Made by a program: the position numbers and the translations under genes. Under the pieces are notes generated by a model. The model was given only the letters and a program-made list of their open reading frames with translations. It ran no database searches and had not been told where the DNA came from. Positions 6,448 through 7,541 of a stretch of 7,541 bases of DNA are shown piece after piece (positions within the stretch are counted from its first letter, which is position 1; every line of letters starts with the position of its first letter). The stretch comes from Dethiosulfovibrio sp. (GTDB lineage Bacteria; Synergistota; Synergistia; Synergistales; Dethiosulfovibrionaceae): assembly GCA_028709985.1 (NCBI GenBank), contig JAQUTB010000067.1, positions 1-7,541 on the forward strand. The letters run 5' to 3'.

Positions 6448-7541
6448 TATCGCCTATCCAGACGACGAAGATATCCCTCCGGACCCTGGCTGCCAACAGA
6501 ATGAGGTCTGCACTGACGGTCCTAGGCATAGTCATAGGGGTCACGGCGGTGATAGTGATGTTCGCCGTCGGCACCGGGGCAAGGGAGGAGATCGCAGGAA
6601 AGATGTCCGCCCTGGGCAGCAACATGCTCTTCATAAGGCCCAACTTAACCCCCTCGTCAGGGGCCAGGACAACCACAGTGGCCACCTTGACGGTCAAAGA
6701 CGGAGAGGCCATAGAGGCGGAGTGCTCCGCTGTGGTGGCGGTTGCCCCTACGGTAAACATGAACGCCCAGATCATAAGGGGCAACGCCAACTGGTCCACC
6801 AGGATCACCGGGACCACCGTATCGTTCCTGACAGTGAAGGACTGGTCCATAACATCCGGTCGGGAGTTCACCAAAAGCGAGGAACGCAACTCCGCCAAGG
6901 TCTGCCTTCTAGGGGTCACTGTGGTGAAAGAGCTGTTTCAGGACCAGGATCCTCTGGGCCAGTCGGTCAGGATAGGAAAGATCCCCTTCACGGTAATAGG
7001 GGTGTTGGACGAAAAGGGCGAGTCCATGATGGGGGACGAAGACGACACGGTGCTGATTCCCTTCAACACCGCCAGAAAAAGGCTGTCCCCATCCAGGACC
7101 CCCGGAGCGGTGGGAGCCCTGTACGTAAAATCCTTCTCCCCTGAGAGGCTGACCACCGCGGAAAAGCAGATAACCGACCTGCTCAGACAGAGACACAGGA
7201 TAAAGCCCGGCGAGGACGACGACTTCAGGATAAGGAACGTCACCCAGATGGTGGAGGCAACCAAGTCGGCCACCGCGGTTATGACCATGCTGCTCACCGC
7301 TGTGGCGTCGGTGTCCCTGCTGGTGGGAGGGATAGGCATAATGAACATAATGCTGGTATCCGTGACCGAGAGGACAAGGGAGATCGGCATAAGGATGGCC
7401 GTCGGGGCCACTGCGACTGACATAAGGATACAGTTTATGACCGAGGCCCTCATACTGTCTTTGATAGGGGGGCTAACCGGCGTCGCGCTGGGGCTTGGAG
7501 GGGCTGCGGCCATAACCGCCCTCACCGGCTGGAACACGTCC
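6444..7541 (+). CDS. MacB/FtsX-type ABC transporter permease, runs off the right edge
   Basis: This is the inner-membrane permease of the MacAB-like exporter; 366 residues are visible. The layout is that of MacB: an amphipathic N-terminus (KISLRTLAANRMRSALTVLG, about 9-28), TM1 at about 22-45, a large periplasmic domain of about 230 residues (MacB_PCD type, with SALGSNMLFIRP after TM1), TM2 at about 276-302, a cytoplasmic loop with the family motif ERTREIGIRMAVGAT, and TM3 at about 333-357. The fourth helix and C-terminus, some 35-40 residues by family length, lie beyond the window. MacB-type permeases do not form a classic channel. They transmit motion to the periplasmic adaptor and channel (mechanotransmission) and export substrates such as macrolides, peptides, lipids or siderophores; which applies here is unknown. 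The GTG start overlaps the ATPase stop as GTGA. Confidence 0.94.
   Translation, partial: MISPIQTTKISLRTLAANRMRSALTVLGIVIGVTAVIVMFAVGTGAREEIAGKMSALGSNMLFIRPNLTPSSGARTTTVATLTVKDGEAIEAECSAVVAVAPTVNMNAQIIRGNANWSTRITGTTVSFLTVKDWSITSGREFTKSEERNSAKVCLLGVTVVKELFQDQDPLGQSVRIGKIPFTVIGVLDEKGESMMGDEDDTVLIPFNTARKRLSPSRTPGAVGALYVKSFSPERLTTAEKQITDLLRQRHRIKPGEDDDFRIRNVTQMVEATKSATAVMTMLLTAVASVSLLVGGIGIMNIMLVSVTERTREIGIRMAVGATATDIRIQFMTEALILSLIGGLTGVALGLGGAAAITALTGWNTS

Noticed and set aside
6938..7537. 199-codon minus-strand open frame opposite the permease gene
   Set aside because: The plus-strand frame encodes a clear MacB/FtsX permease. The reverse frame is Ser/Val/Ile-rich, as expected for the complement of membrane-protein codons, and has no ribosome site or domain that I can see.
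1..7541. Search for a hidden defence, toxin or mobile system
   Set aside because: Coding density is nearly complete and every gene falls into a known efflux or regulator family. No direct-repeat arrays, transposase, integrase, att-like repeats or RNA genes were seen.

Overview
The window is a compact efflux locus from a diderm (outer-membrane) bacterium: two transport operons diverge from one short regulatory region near 3202-3368. An outer-membrane channel protein, periplasmic adaptors and an RND pump are all present, so a two-membrane envelope is certain. The DNA is GC-rich, with striking use of AGG for Arg and ATA for Ile in every gene. That codon style, together with the gene types, would fit Synergistota (Dethiosulfovibrio-like), but this is an inference from memory and no search supports it.

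Left arm (minus strand, read right to left): a TetR/AcrR-family repressor (2524-3201), an AcrA/HlyD-type periplasmic adaptor (1382-2527) and the N-terminal 461 residues of an RND pump (1385 down to the window edge). Successive genes overlap by 4 bases (TTGA, then ATGA), so this is a translationally coupled operon. It has no outer-membrane channel gene of its own within the window.

Right arm (plus strand): a TolC-family outer-membrane channel (3369-4598), a MacA-like adaptor (4599-5780), a MacB-type ABC ATPase (5752-6447) and a MacB/FtsX-type permease (6444 to the window edge, lacking only its last helix). These genes abut or overlap by 29 and 4 bases. Together they make a tripartite ABC exporter in which MacB is split into ATPase and permease polypeptides.

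Control region: a long imperfect dyad (3223-3280, 19 of 29 pairs matched) sits on a strong-looking tetR promoter on the minus strand (TTGACT, 17 bp, TAAAAT). By symmetry a weaker candidate promoter faces the other way. The simplest model is that the TetR protein binds the dyad, represses its own operon and perhaps the divergent one, and that the single channel protein serves both the RND and the ABC pump.

The components belong to known families and I see no new enzymatic system. The points of interest are the shared-control architecture, the symmetric divergent promoter, a hairpin that would hide the ATPase ribosome binding site, and a D-to-N substitution in the RND proton-relay motif. No RNA gene, CRISPR array, insertion sequence or terminator was seen, and no stretch over 300 bases lacks a gene.
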